Part shown: positions 15,740 through 23,935 of the stretch, one piece after another
Layout of the letters: each line of letters opens with the position of its first letter
How positions within the stretch are numbered: position 1 is the first letter of the stretch
Assembly (NCBI GenBank): GCA_045580325.1
Contig: JAZNNR010000024.1
Location: forward strand, 1-38,591
Length of the DNA: 38,591 bases
From: SIG672 sp045580325
GTDB lineage: Bacteria > Bacillota > Clostridia > Oscillospirales > CAG-272
Direction of reading: 5' to 3'
Notes under the pieces: generated by a model
The model's input: the letters and a program-made list of their open reading frames with translations, nothing else
Told to the model about the DNA's origin: nothing
The model's database searches: none
Position numbers and translations under genes: made by a program

Positions 15740-17386
15740 TTACTTTTTATTTTCGTCTACTATGAGGTAGGTTTCGGGGTCTATCTGCATATTCGCAGGG
15801 TTATGGACAGACGTGGGATCGTCGAAATAACCTTCTTCGGTAAGGAACTCTATATATTCTTCAAAGCACATACCAAGCTCTGCCATACGTGTTGCGTGGT
15901 ATCTTCCTACGTATCTGAAATGCCAAGGCTCATATATTATCCCTGTAATAGCTTCCTTTTCCTTTTCAAAACGGAGCACAAATCCAAAGCGTGTGCAGTT
16001 TTCGGCAAGCCATTTTCCCGCCTCTGTATCCTTGAAGCCTTCGAGCAGGTCGAGATCATACTCGGTATCTATTATATCCACCACAAGTCCTGTCTGATGC
16101 TCACTCGTACCGGGCGCACACGAATAGGTCTTTACGTTTTCCTCCGCCTCTTCCCTTGTGATTTCAACGTTTGTAACTCCGCCCTTACACTTCTGGCATT
16201 TTGAATAGGAATATTTCGTTATATAGACAAATCCGCATTCTTCGTCATTACAAACGTACTTTTTCGTCTTTTTTACGTTGCTGTTGAATATAGATTCCTG
16301 TGTTGCGTAGTTTCTGTACGAGCTTGTAACCTGAAGATTTTTGGTTTCAAGGTCGGTGGATTCGACGGCTTCTTTAAACATAGCTGTGAGTGCTTTAAGT
16401 GCCGTAGTATTGAGCTTTATATTAGGCAGATAGTAGTAGTTATACTCTCCCTTTACACTGCTCATCGCCGACTGCTGACCGACCTTATCAATAGTAAGCT
16501 CCTCTCCCTTTTCAAGAGGATTCCAAGGGTTTACGAGAAGAAGATAATTGTCGCTCCAAAGATCGCCTGTCGGCTCAATATAGCCTATATAGTCCGAAAT
16601 ATCGGTCTTATATTCGTAGTTATATATATTAGGTGTTTCTTTTTTATCGGAAAGCTCGTATTTATCGTCTTTTTTGTTAAACCAGAGGAAAGCTTCGCTA
16701 CTCTCTTCAAGTGTTTCCATACCGCTTTGCGTATCCTTATTATAGCGCGCTACGGTGAAGGTGAGCGCTCCCTTATCTGCTTTTATAAATTTCACAGGAA
16801 CAGAAATTTCTATTACTCTCTTGAAGCGGACACCGACAACCGTGTCTTCAACGCTATCCTGAACGCAAGCGTATTTATCCGAATAAAAATCCTTTGCGGG
16901 TATTTCGGCAATAACTATTCTATCGCCTTCTTCGTTTGTAAGAACGATCTCAACGGTAGCGTTTTCGGCGTTTTCTATGCTGTCAAGCTTAATAAACGAA
17001 CCGAAATAGAGCTTCACATTAAAGCTCTCGGCTGAAGGTGAAACATTTGAATCAACCTCAAAAGAAAGCACGTGCTTCTCTCTTTCCTCCTCCGGAATAT
17101 CCATAGAAACAACGCGGTCAGCTACTGTGCCGTACTCAGTTTCAGGCTCGGGCTCTGTTCCCGTATCAACGCTTCCACTTTGTGAATCGTCGGGATCTTC
17201 GTCCTGAGTACCATCGTCTTGCTTATCATCTTCCTTATCGTCTATTGGTTCATCGTCCTTTATGTTATCGGGCTCATCGTAGTGAGTGTCGTTTGACATA
17301 TTCAGTATTCGATAAACTCCTGTTATAACCAAAGCAAGTGTTGCGACAAGTAAAAATATTACCAAAACACCAATTACTTTTTTCAT
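15740..17386 (-). CDS. Membrane-anchored VanY-like D-alanyl-D-alanine carboxypeptidase (M15)
   Basis: A zinc peptidase expected to trim the terminal D-Ala of peptidoglycan stem peptides outside the cell. Of 548 residues, 5-27 form a membrane anchor and 34-85 an Asp/Glu-rich linker. About 95-330 is a beta-rich region of unknown fold, and from about 331 the M15B catalytic domain begins. The motifs are SSYRNYATQ (365-373), SEHQTGLVVD with zinc ligands H430 and D437, and EPWHFRYVG with E486 and H489. Between the first two is an insert with C379-x4-C384 and C397-xx-C400, like a zinc ribbon, which is not usual for VanY. The gene follows a stalk-domain membrane protein after 57 bases and is probably co-transcribed with it. 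A small hairpin, TGTGCG/CGCACA (15681-15695), lies 45 bases after the stop and may terminate it. Confidence 0.85.
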   Translation of the reverse strand: MKKVIGVLVIFLLVATLALVITGVYRILNMSNDTHYDEPDNIKDDEPIDDKEDDKQDDGTQDEDPDDSQSGSVDTGTEPEPETEYGTVADRVVSMDIPEEEREKHVLSFEVDSNVSPSAESFNVKLYFGSFIKLDSIENAENATVEIVLTNEEGDRIVIAEIPAKDFYSDKYACVQDSVEDTVVGVRFKRVIEISVPVKFIKADKGALTFTVARYNKDTQSGMETLEESSEAFLWFNKKDDKYELSDKKETPNIYNYEYKTDISDYIGYIEPTGDLWSDNYLLLVNPWNPLEKGEELTIDKVGQQSAMSSVKGEYNYYYLPNIKLNTTALKALTAMFKEAVESTDLETKNLQVTSSYRNYATQESIFNSNVKKTKKYVCNDEECGFVYITKYSYSKCQKCKGGVTNVEITREEAEENVKTYSCAPGTSEHQTGLVVDIIDTEYDLDLLEGFKDTEAGKWLAENCTRFGFVLRFEKEKEAITGIIYEPWHFRYVGRYHATRMAELGMCFEEYIEFLTEEGYFDDPTSVHNPANMQIDPETYLIVDENKK

Positions 17387-17443
17387 TTTAAATTCACCTT
17401 AATTTAATTTTTCCTTTCATTTGAACTTCTATGTCAAATCTGC

Positions 17444-18019
17444 TTACTGTGATGTATCGGGATAAATGGGCGAGCTAAAACTATCTGCCTTAAGTCGAAG
17501 CGAGCATTCGATCTCATCCGAATATTCTATATTTATAGTCTTTTTCTCATCATCGCGGGTAATCGAGATCCCTTCGAAATATCTCAAAACAAACTCCACG
17601 GGCAGATATAGCGTATCACCTATCATATATGCTGAAGTTGGCATATTTACGGGATTTTTATTTACGTAAGCTATATTTTTACCGACTGTAATTTCAAGAA
17701 TATCACTGTCGCTGTTGTTAAAATAAAACTTTACGTCCTTTTGGTCGCCGACTGTCGTGAAGCGGCAAAATTCGGCAATATCCGAAAAGTTTACGCACAT
17801 CTCGCCATTTCGCATTATGTCCTCTGAATAAACGTACTTTTCGGTCTTTTTTGCATCTGTGTAGCCAAAAGAAAGCTTATACCTCTCGACCGTTTTAGGC
17901 CTGTCGGCACTATGAAGTGATATAAAGAAACACGCTCCGATGATAAGAGATATTACAAGTGCCAGCGCAAACGAGGCAACAAGAAAAAATATAAAGCGCG
18001 CTTTCGCTTTTTCAGACAC
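17444..18019 (-). CDS. Stalk-domain (copper amine oxidase N-terminal-like) membrane protein
   Basis: A 191-residue protein with one N-terminal membrane helix (about residues 8-32, FIFFLVASFALALVISLIIGACFF) and an extracytoplasmic domain. The part AYVNKNPVNMPTSAYMIGDTLYLPVEFVLRYFEGISITRDDEKKTINIE has the order seen in the copper-amine-oxidase N-terminal or stalk domain, where it binds the cell wall or serves as a spacer; there is no catalytic part. I chose GTG 18019, eight bases after AAGGAG; the GTG three codons upstream would overlap the ribosome site. It is the first gene of a probable two-gene operon with the VanY-like peptidase, so a cell-wall role is likely. Confidence 0.72.
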   Translation of the reverse strand: MSEKAKARFIFFLVASFALALVISLIIGACFFISLHSADRPKTVERYKLSFGYTDAKKTEKYVYSEDIMRNGEMCVNFSDIAEFCRFTTVGDQKDVKFYFNNSDSDILEITVGKNIAYVNKNPVNMPTSAYMIGDTLYLPVEFVLRYFEGISITRDDEKKTINIEYSDEIECSLRLKADSFSSPIYPDTSQ

Positions 18020-18049
18020 GTATATCACTCCTTTTTATAGTCTATTTAT

Positions 18050-18079
18050 ATTATAACGTTTTATTCTGATATTGCAACA
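18050..18079 (-). promoter_or_regulatory. Promoter of the stalk protein and VanY-like operon
   Basis: On the minus strand, TTGCAA (18079-18074) and TATAAT (18055-18050) with an 18-base spacer. It is divergent from the promoter at 18119. Confidence 0.6.
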
Positions 18080-18118
18080 CTTTTTTGTTAATTTTATTTT
18101 TATATTAACAAAATGCGC

Positions 18119-18148
18119 TTGACAAAATTCTTTTGTGAGTTGTATAAT
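18119..18148 (+). promoter_or_regulatory. Promoter of the TPR-LRR protein gene
   Basis: TTGACA (18119-18124) and TATAAT (18143-18148) with an 18-base spacer, about 27 bases before the expected ribosome site. Confidence 0.72.
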
Positions 18149-18182
18149 TATGTAAGTACAAATATCCGAAAGGACAAATAAA

Positions 18183-19493
18183 ATGGACGCTTCTAACAAC
18201 ATACAGTATGCAAGAGATCTTCTTGCCGAAGGGCGCTTCGATGAGGCAAAAGAGATCTTTACAGGTATCATACAAAACGATCCTTCCCTTTCTGACGCAT
18301 ATCTGGGCAGGCTTCTCGCAGAGCTTGAATTTTCATCTGAGGATATGCTGCGCTCCTCGTCGGTTGATATTTCAGAAAATGACGATTTTATCAAGGCTCT
18401 TGCCTTTGCTGATGAAGACAGAAAGAAAGAGCTTGAAGAGATCTCCGAGTCGATCAAGGAAAAGCGCAAGCTGCTCTCAACTTACGATTCCGATTTTCTT
18501 GAAAAAATATACGCCCGTGCGACACAGTGCGAAGAGACAAGCGAAAGCTACTTTAAAAACGCGTCTATTCTCCGCTCTATCAGCGGGTACAGAGATGCGA
18601 CTCTGCTTGCCGTAAAATACGAGGAAAAAGCGACAATTCTCAAAAAAGACGAAGACGAAAAAGAAAAGAAGCGTCAAATCAATGAAGCAACTGAACGCGA
18701 AAATAAGAGAAAAAAATCTGATGCTATTCAGATAAAGGTGTATTCTGTCGCTATCGCGATACTCTCGGTATTTCTTGTTTTTCTGATATGCTACAACCTG
18801 TTTCTCAAGGATTTTATAGCAATGCAAGACGTCCTTGACGAGATAGCACCGCTCACATACGACGACGTTACGGTAATGAGCGAGGAGGACGCTCCTTGGT
18901 TTTACGTTACAAAGGACGGTGTGCTGAGATTTTATGCCGACAAATACACAGGCGACGGACACCTCGTTATTCCCGACGTTTTTGAAAACAGGCTCGTAAA
19001 GTCTATTGAGAGCGCAGCCTTCAAGGGCTGTACTAAGATCAGAAGCGTAAAAATGTCGAATTTCATCGAGGAGTGCGGAAGCAATCTGTTTGACGGCTGT
19101 ACCGAGCTTGAAAATGTGGAAATATCAAGCTCACTCAAGAACATATCCTCATATATGTTTTCAAAGTGTATGTCGCTAAAAAATATAACTATTCCCGACT
19201 CTGTTGAAAGTATCGACAGTTACGCCTTTTCAAATTGTATCTCGCTCACTTCTCTTACTCTGCCGAGCTCGGTTGCCTATATCGGTAATTACAGCTTTTC
19301 GTCTTGTATAGCACTTAAAACTCTGACTATCTCGCAAACTCTCAGCCGCGTGGACTCGGGTGCTTTCAGGGATTGCAGCGCACTTGAAGAAATATATTAC
19401 GGCGGCACTGACAAGGATTTTGAAAAGATCTCGGTTGCTACAGGAAACTCGGCGTTTACAAGTGCGACCCTTATATGCGACGGTGAGAAGTGA
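18183..19493 (+). CDS. TPR-TM-LRR membrane protein
   Basis: A 436-residue membrane protein of unknown role. The N-terminus (about 5-50: AEGRFDEAKEIFTGIIQNDPSLSDAYLGR) is one TPR-like unit with a helical cytoplasmic continuation. About 150-180 is a Lys/Glu-rich coiled stretch, and about 184-206 is a membrane helix (YSVAIAILSVFLVFLICYNLFL). From about 268 to 425 there are six BspA-type leucine-rich repeats (IESAAFKGC, IPDSVESIDSYAFSNC, LPSSVAYIGNYSFSSC and so on). The tail YYGGTDKDFEKI is a common end of such domains. It resembles the XRE-LRR protein at 8192 with the DNA-binding head swapped for a TPR-like one. AAAGGAC lies six to seven bases before the start. A terminator follows the stop. Confidence 0.82.
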   Translation: MDASNNIQYARDLLAEGRFDEAKEIFTGIIQNDPSLSDAYLGRLLAELEFSSEDMLRSSSVDISENDDFIKALAFADEDRKKELEEISESIKEKRKLLSTYDSDFLEKIYARATQCEETSESYFKNASILRSISGYRDATLLAVKYEEKATILKKDEDEKEKKRQINEATERENKRKKSDAIQIKVYSVAIAILSVFLVFLICYNLFLKDFIAMQDVLDEIAPLTYDDVTVMSEEDAPWFYVTKDGVLRFYADKYTGDGHLVIPDVFENRLVKSIESAAFKGCTKIRSVKMSNFIEECGSNLFDGCTELENVEISSSLKNISSYMFSKCMSLKNITIPDSVESIDSYAFSNCISLTSLTLPSSVAYIGNYSFSSCIALKTLTISQTLSRVDSGAFRDCSALEEIYYGGTDKDFEKISVATGNSAFTSATLICDGEK

Positions 19494-19516
19494 TACATTT
19501 AGTCTGAAATATCTCA

Positions 19517-19553
19517 AAAACGGAAGTTTTTTACACTTCCGTTTTGTTTTTTT
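19517..19553 (+). terminator. Terminator of the TPR-LRR gene
   Basis: AAAACGGAAGT (19517-19527) pairs perfectly with ACTTCCGTTTT (19535-19545), followed by GTTTTTTT. Confidence 0.88.
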
Positions 19554-19627
19554 AGGTCGATTCTGTCGAAAAAACGAAAAAAATATCATTTTTTCTTCCT
19601 TAAACAATATATTTTTTGAAAAAACTG

Positions 19628-19656
19628 TTGCATTTAAAATAAATATTTGTTATAAT
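19628..19656 (+). promoter_or_regulatory. Promoter of the potABCD operon
   Basis: TTGCAT (19628-19633) and TATAAT (19651-19656) with a 17-base spacer, about 70 bases before potA. Confidence 0.65.
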
Positions 19657-19724
19657 ATGCTGTATTTGCGCTGAGTTTAATATTTAGTGCAGATCAAAAC
19701 AAAATAATAACCCACGGAGGTATT

Positions 19725-19733
19725 ATGAGGTAG
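19725..19733 (+). other. Start-stop minimal frame (ATG-AGG-TAG) before potA
   Basis: GGAGG (19716-19720) is four bases before ATG 19725, whose frame is ATG AGG TAG. The potA ATG comes one base after the stop. The strong ribosome site thus suits the minimal frame in spacing, and potA has its own weaker GAGG five bases upstream. Whether the minimal frame is translated is unknown. Confidence 0.4.
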
Positions 19734-19734
19734 A

Positions 19735-20892
19735 ATGAAAGAAAATCTTGTACCGGATTCAAATGTAGTTATTAAGCTCGAAAATTTAACCAAAAGCTTT
19801 GACGGAGAAATGGTTCTCGGCGGCGTGAGTCTTGAAATTCACGACAATGAGTTTGTAACACTTCTCGGTCCGTCCGGCTGCGGAAAAACGACGACTCTGC
19901 GTATTATCGCGGGATTTGAAGAAGCAGATGAAGGCAACGTCTATTTTGACGGCGCTCTTATCAACGATCTTCCCCCGTATAAACGTCATATCAATACAGT
20001 ATTTCAGAAATATGCCCTTTTCCCGCATCTGAACGTTTTTGAAAATATTGCGTTCGGTCTGCGTCTTCGCAAAGAAAAAGAAGAGGTCATCAGAGAGGGC
20101 GTAAAGGAAATGCTCGCTCTTGTAAATCTTAAGGGATTTGAACGACGCCGTGTAAATACTCTCTCGGGCGGTCAGCAGCAGAGAGTTGCTATTGCGCGCG
20201 CACTTATAAACAAGCCCCGCGTACTTCTTCTCGATGAACCGCTCGGCGCGCTTGACTTAAAGCTTAGAAAAGATATGCAGAATGAACTTAAAAATATCCA
20301 GACCAAGACCGGTATAACCTTCATCTACGTTACTCACGATCAGGAAGAGGCTCTCTCTATGTCCGATACCGTCGTAGTTATGGAAAACGGACAGATCCAG
20401 CAGATAGGCTCTCCTACCGATATATACAACGAGCCCGAAAACGCTTTTGTTGCCGACTTTATCGGCGAAAGTAATATCGTTGACGGCGTTATGCTCTCCG
20501 ACTACAAGGTTCGCTTCTCGGGTCATACCTTTGACTGCGTTGACAAAGGATTTGAGAAAAACCAGCCTATCGACGTCGTAGTACGTCCCGAGGACGTTGA
20601 CGTTGTAGCCCCCGACAAGGGAATGCTCGAGGGAACGGTTACCTCTGTAACCTTCAAGGGTGTTCACTGGGAAATAATCGTTGACATAAACGGCTTTAAA
20701 TGGATGATACAGACAACAGACTTCGTCGCAGAGGGTGAGCACATAGGTCTTTATATTGAGCCTGATGCAATCCACATAATGAACAAGTCCGAATTCTCGG
20801 ATATGTTCGGCGACTACTCTTCATTCTCTGACGAGCTTGATATGCTCTCCGACCCCACCGAACCCGGTGATGAGGAGGACGACGTCGAATGA
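19735..20892 (+). CDS. potA: Spermidine/putrescine ABC transporter, ATP-binding protein
   Basis: The cytoplasmic ATPase that drives polyamine import. The 385 residues contain Walker A GPSGCGKTTT (about 43-52), the Q-loop, the signature LSGGQQQRVAIARAL, Walker B LLLDEPLGALD, and the switch histidine in YVTHDQEEAL. Next is a C-terminal TOBE/OB domain (about 270-360) typical of the CUT1/POPT class, containing DVVVRPEDVDV. An acidic tail ends in GDEEDDVE. The length matches E. coli PotA (378). It is the first gene of the operon; its stop overlaps the potB start by four bases (ATGA). The minimal frame before it may affect its translation. Confidence 0.95.
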   Translation: MKENLVPDSNVVIKLENLTKSFDGEMVLGGVSLEIHDNEFVTLLGPSGCGKTTTLRIIAGFEEADEGNVYFDGALINDLPPYKRHINTVFQKYALFPHLNVFENIAFGLRLRKEKEEVIREGVKEMLALVNLKGFERRRVNTLSGGQQQRVAIARALINKPRVLLLDEPLGALDLKLRKDMQNELKNIQTKTGITFIYVTHDQEEALSMSDTVVVMENGQIQQIGSPTDIYNEPENAFVADFIGESNIVDGVMLSDYKVRFSGHTFDCVDKGFEKNQPIDVVVRPEDVDVVAPDKGMLEGTVTSVTFKGVHWEIIVDINGFKWMIQTTDFVAEGEHIGLYIEPDAIHIMNKSEFSDMFGDYSSFSDELDMLSDPTEPGDEEDDVE

Positions 20893-21710
20893 GAGGAAGA
20901 TCTCTGTTTCAGAAAATGGCTGCAGCTCCGCACATAGTATGGGCGGTAATGTTTATAGTAGCCCCTATGCTCTTCGTCCTTTACTTCGCGTTCACGGACG
21001 AGAGCGGAAGGTTCTCACTTTCCAATATATCCTCACTTTCGGGATATTCTAACGTATTTATTCTCTCTATCGCCTTTGCGCTTATCGCGACCGTTGTATG
21101 CCTTATAATCGGCTATCCGCTTGCATATTTTATGGCAAAGGCAAGTCCTAAGACTCAAAAAATGCTTATGGTTCTTATTATGCTCCCTATGTGGTGCAAT
21201 CTTCTTATCAGAACCTACGCGCTTATGGCTCTGCTTGACAACGGCGGACTTCTCAATACCTTACTTGAAAATTTAGGACTGGACAAGCTTTACATCGTAG
21301 GCTCTGATTTCGGTGTTATACTCGGTATGGTATATGACTTTTTGCCCTATATGGTACTTCCCATTTTCACTGCGATGACAAAGCTCGACAAGCGTTATAT
21401 AGAAGCGGCGGCTGACCTTGGCTGTAATCCGATAAAAACTATGGTAAAGGTCATTATGCCCCTTACCGTTTCGGGCGTAATTTCGGGTGTTACGATGGTT
21501 TTCGTACCCTCTATCAGCACCTTCTACATCTCGCAGAAGCTCGGTGCAGGAAAAATAGACCTCATAGGCGATACTATTGAGCGTCTTTTCAAAAACACAA
21601 GCACATACGGTGTGGGCGCGGCAATTTCTCTTGTTATGATGGTACTCATACTCATTTCCGTTTGGATAATGAACAAATTCTCGGACGATGAAGGAGGTAT
21701 CGTAATATGA
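20889..21710 (+). CDS. potB: Spermidine/putrescine ABC transporter, permease
   Basis: One of two membrane subunits of the polyamine importer. The 273 residues hold about six membrane helices; the first follows FQKMAAAPHIVWAVMFIVAPMLFVLYFAF. The coupling-loop EAA motif is EAAADLGCNPIKTMVKVIMPL, which contacts PotA. The binding-protein-dependent permease fold (BPD_transp_1) occupies most of the protein. The ATG overlaps the potA stop, so translation is coupled. It overlaps potC in the same way. Confidence 0.94.
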   Translation: MRGRSLFQKMAAAPHIVWAVMFIVAPMLFVLYFAFTDESGRFSLSNISSLSGYSNVFILSIAFALIATVVCLIIGYPLAYFMAKASPKTQKMLMVLIMLPMWCNLLIRTYALMALLDNGGLLNTLLENLGLDKLYIVGSDFGVILGMVYDFLPYMVLPIFTAMTKLDKRYIEAAADLGCNPIKTMVKVIMPLTVSGVISGVTMVFVPSISTFYISQKLGAGKIDLIGDTIERLFKNTSTYGVGAAISLVMMVLILISVWIMNKFSDDEGGIVI

Positions 21711-22534
21711 AGAAATTTCTTTCAGGCGGATATATTTTCCTTATCTTCGCCCTTCTCTACGCTCCTATCGCCGTCCTTATAATCTTTTCCTTTAACGACG
21801 GAGGAAGTCTGAACGAGTTTACCACATTTTCATTTGCTTGGTACAAGGAGCTCTTTGCCGACGAAGAAGCGATTACTGCTCTCAAGAATTCGCTCATTCT
21901 CGCAGTTCTTTCCTCGCTTATCGCAACTGTGATAGGCACCTTTGCGGCTCTCGGACTTCATCATATGAAAAACCGCTTTGTAAAGGGCTCGGTAAAGTCT
22001 ATTACAAACATTCCCATGATGAACCCCGATATCGTTACAGGTGTTTCGATGATGCTCCTTTTCGTTGCGGTGGCAACCTTTATAAAGGCAAACAACTTTA
22101 TGGGATTCGGTACGATGCTCGTGGCGCACACAACATTCAACCTGCCCTACGTTCTTCTTTCGGTAGCTCCGAGATTCAGTCAGCTTGACAAATCTCTTTC
22201 GGAAGCGGCTCAGGACCTCGGCTGCACGCCCTCGCGCGCATTCTTTTCGGTAGAGCTTCCCGAAATAATCCCCGGTATAGTTTCGGGACTTATGCTCGGC
22301 TTTACACTTTCGCTTGACGATTTCGTAATCAGCCACTTCGTAAGCTCCCCGAATTTCCAGACACTTCCCCTCTACGTTTATAACCAGACGGTCCACAACG
22401 TTAAGTTCAGTATGTACGCGCTTTGCGCACTTATCGTGGCGATAATACTCGTTATCCTGCTTGCTGTCAATTTCGCAGGCTCGATCTCGGGCAGAAGAAG
22501 CAAGGCGACAAGAAAAGGGGGTGCCTCGAAATGA
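21707..22534 (+). CDS. potC: Spermidine/putrescine ABC transporter, permease
   Basis: The second membrane subunit of the importer. The 275 residues have about six helices, beginning with YIFLIFALLYAPIAVLIIFSFN, and the EAA loop EAAQDLGCTPSRAFFSVELPEI. LDDFVISHFVSSP near residue 203 is the typical PotC/YdcV-type motif. The C-terminus is Arg/Lys-rich (SGRRSKATRKG). It overlaps potB and potD by four bases each. Confidence 0.94.
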   Translation: MKKFLSGGYIFLIFALLYAPIAVLIIFSFNDGGSLNEFTTFSFAWYKELFADEEAITALKNSLILAVLSSLIATVIGTFAALGLHHMKNRFVKGSVKSITNIPMMNPDIVTGVSMMLLFVAVATFIKANNFMGFGTMLVAHTTFNLPYVLLSVAPRFSQLDKSLSEAAQDLGCTPSRAFFSVELPEIIPGIVSGLMLGFTLSLDDFVISHFVSSPNFQTLPLYVYNQTVHNVKFSMYALCALIVAIILVILLAVNFAGSISGRRSKATRKGGASK

Positions 22535-23781
22535 CAACTATCTTCAAACGCACTCTCACACTCGCACTTGTTTTGATTTCAGTTCTTTTGCTCACTTTTG
22601 TCCTTTCTTCCTGCTCAAAGGACGAAAAAAACGAGGTTACAACTCTTTACGTTTACAACTGGGGCGAATACATCTCGGACGGCTCCGAGGGTACGCTCGA
22701 CGTCAACAAAGAGTTTGAAAAATGGTACTATGAAACCTACGGAGAGCGTGTCAAGGTAAGCTACTCGACGTATTCCTCGAACGAGGATATGTATGCAAAG
22801 CTTTCGGGCGGCGCGGTCAGCTACGACATAATAGTCCCCTCCGACTATATGATAGAGCGCCTTATCTCCGAGGATATGCTCGCTCCTCTTAACTACGACA
22901 ACATTCCCAATATAAACAATATCCTTCCTGATTTTTACGGCGAGGACGCAAAGTACGACTACTACGACAAGGGCAGTGTTTACTCTGTTCCCTATTTCTA
23001 CGGAATGATCGGAATAATTTACAACACTACTATGGTCGATCCCGAGGACGAGGATCTCGGCTCGTGGTCGCTTATGTGGGACGAGGACTATGCGGGTAAC
23101 ATTCTTCAGTTCAACAACTCGCGAGATGCTTTCGGCACAGCGCAGTATTATCTCGGAATAGACGTAAATACTGACGACGAGTCCGAGTGGCGACGCGCTC
23201 TTGACAAGCTCCGCGAGCAGAAGGACATCGTTCAGGGTTACGTTATGGACGAGATCTTCAACAAGATGGAAAACGGCTCTGCCGCTATTGCCGCTTACTA
23301 TGCGGGCGACTATCTCGCAATGTACGAAAACAATGAGGATCTTGAATTCTTCTATCCAAAAGAAGGAACGAACCTTTACGTTGACGCGATGTGTATTCCC
23401 AAAAACAGCAAAAACAAGACTCTCGCTGAAAGATATATCAACTATATGCTCACCGAGGAGCCTGCCATTGCAAACGCCGAGTACACCTATTACGCTTCTC
23501 CTAACCGCGTCGTCGTTGAAAACGAGGGTTACAGAGAATATATGTCCGAGATCAAAGAGGACGCATATGAGAAAATGTACGGTACTGACGGCGTAAATGC
23601 AACAGCGTACGTAAACCTCACAAACGAAAAGCTCGCTCTTATAAACGAGCTTTGGGAAGAGCTGAAATCGGACATTGACGTAAGTCCTACGATCTATGTT
23701 ATGTGTGCCGTTATAGTTATCTCTCTCGTTTCGCTCTCTGTTTTCTTCGGGGTACGCAAAAGGATAAGAAACAAATATTAA
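22531..23781 (+). CDS. potD: Polyamine-binding lipoprotein with C-terminal membrane helix
   Basis: The extracytoplasmic receptor of the polyamine importer. Of 416 residues, 1-27 form a signal peptide ending in lipobox VLSSC (Cys28). The binding-protein domain follows, with LYVYNWGEYIS, VSYSTYSSNEDMYAKL, YDIIVPSDYMIERL and VPYFYGMIGIIYN, all usual for PotD/PotF. Unusually, the C-terminus carries a second membrane segment (about 386-406, IYVMCAVIVISLVSLSVFFGV) and the basic tail RKRIRNKY, so the protein would be tethered at both ends. I chose ATG 22531, which overlaps the potC stop and follows GGGGG closely. It is the last gene of the operon. Confidence 0.92.
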   Translation: MTTIFKRTLTLALVLISVLLLTFVLSSCSKDEKNEVTTLYVYNWGEYISDGSEGTLDVNKEFEKWYYETYGERVKVSYSTYSSNEDMYAKLSGGAVSYDIIVPSDYMIERLISEDMLAPLNYDNIPNINNILPDFYGEDAKYDYYDKGSVYSVPYFYGMIGIIYNTTMVDPEDEDLGSWSLMWDEDYAGNILQFNNSRDAFGTAQYYLGIDVNTDDESEWRRALDKLREQKDIVQGYVMDEIFNKMENGSAAIAAYYAGDYLAMYENNEDLEFFYPKEGTNLYVDAMCIPKNSKNKTLAERYINYMLTEEPAIANAEYTYYASPNRVVVENEGYREYMSEIKEDAYEKMYGTDGVNATAYVNLTNEKLALINELWEELKSDIDVSPTIYVMCAVIVISLVSLSVFFGVRKRIRNKY

Positions 23782-23790
23782 AAACTGCAT

Positions 23791-23835
23791 ATAAAGATAA
23801 AGAAAGGTCTGTCAAGGGCCTTTCTCTGTCTTTAT
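23791..23835 (+). terminator. Probable terminator of potABCD
   Basis: Two stacked stems, ATAAAGA/TCTTTAT (23791-23797 with 23829-23835) and AGAAAGG/CCTTTCT (23801-23807 with 23819-23825). No good T-run follows, so the hairpin may serve mainly for stability of the transcript's 3' end. Confidence 0.5.
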
Positions 23836-23935
23836 GTATCGTATTACGCCATTAAGGCAAAACTTACTATAATATGTTAAAATAAAATTCTCGGAAAGGT
23901 GTCGGAAAGCTTTTTAAATTTCTGACTAAATAAAA

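Noticed and set aside
22615..23790. Minus-strand frame opposite potD
   Set aside because: Antisense shadow with Val/Tyr/Arg bias and no motif.
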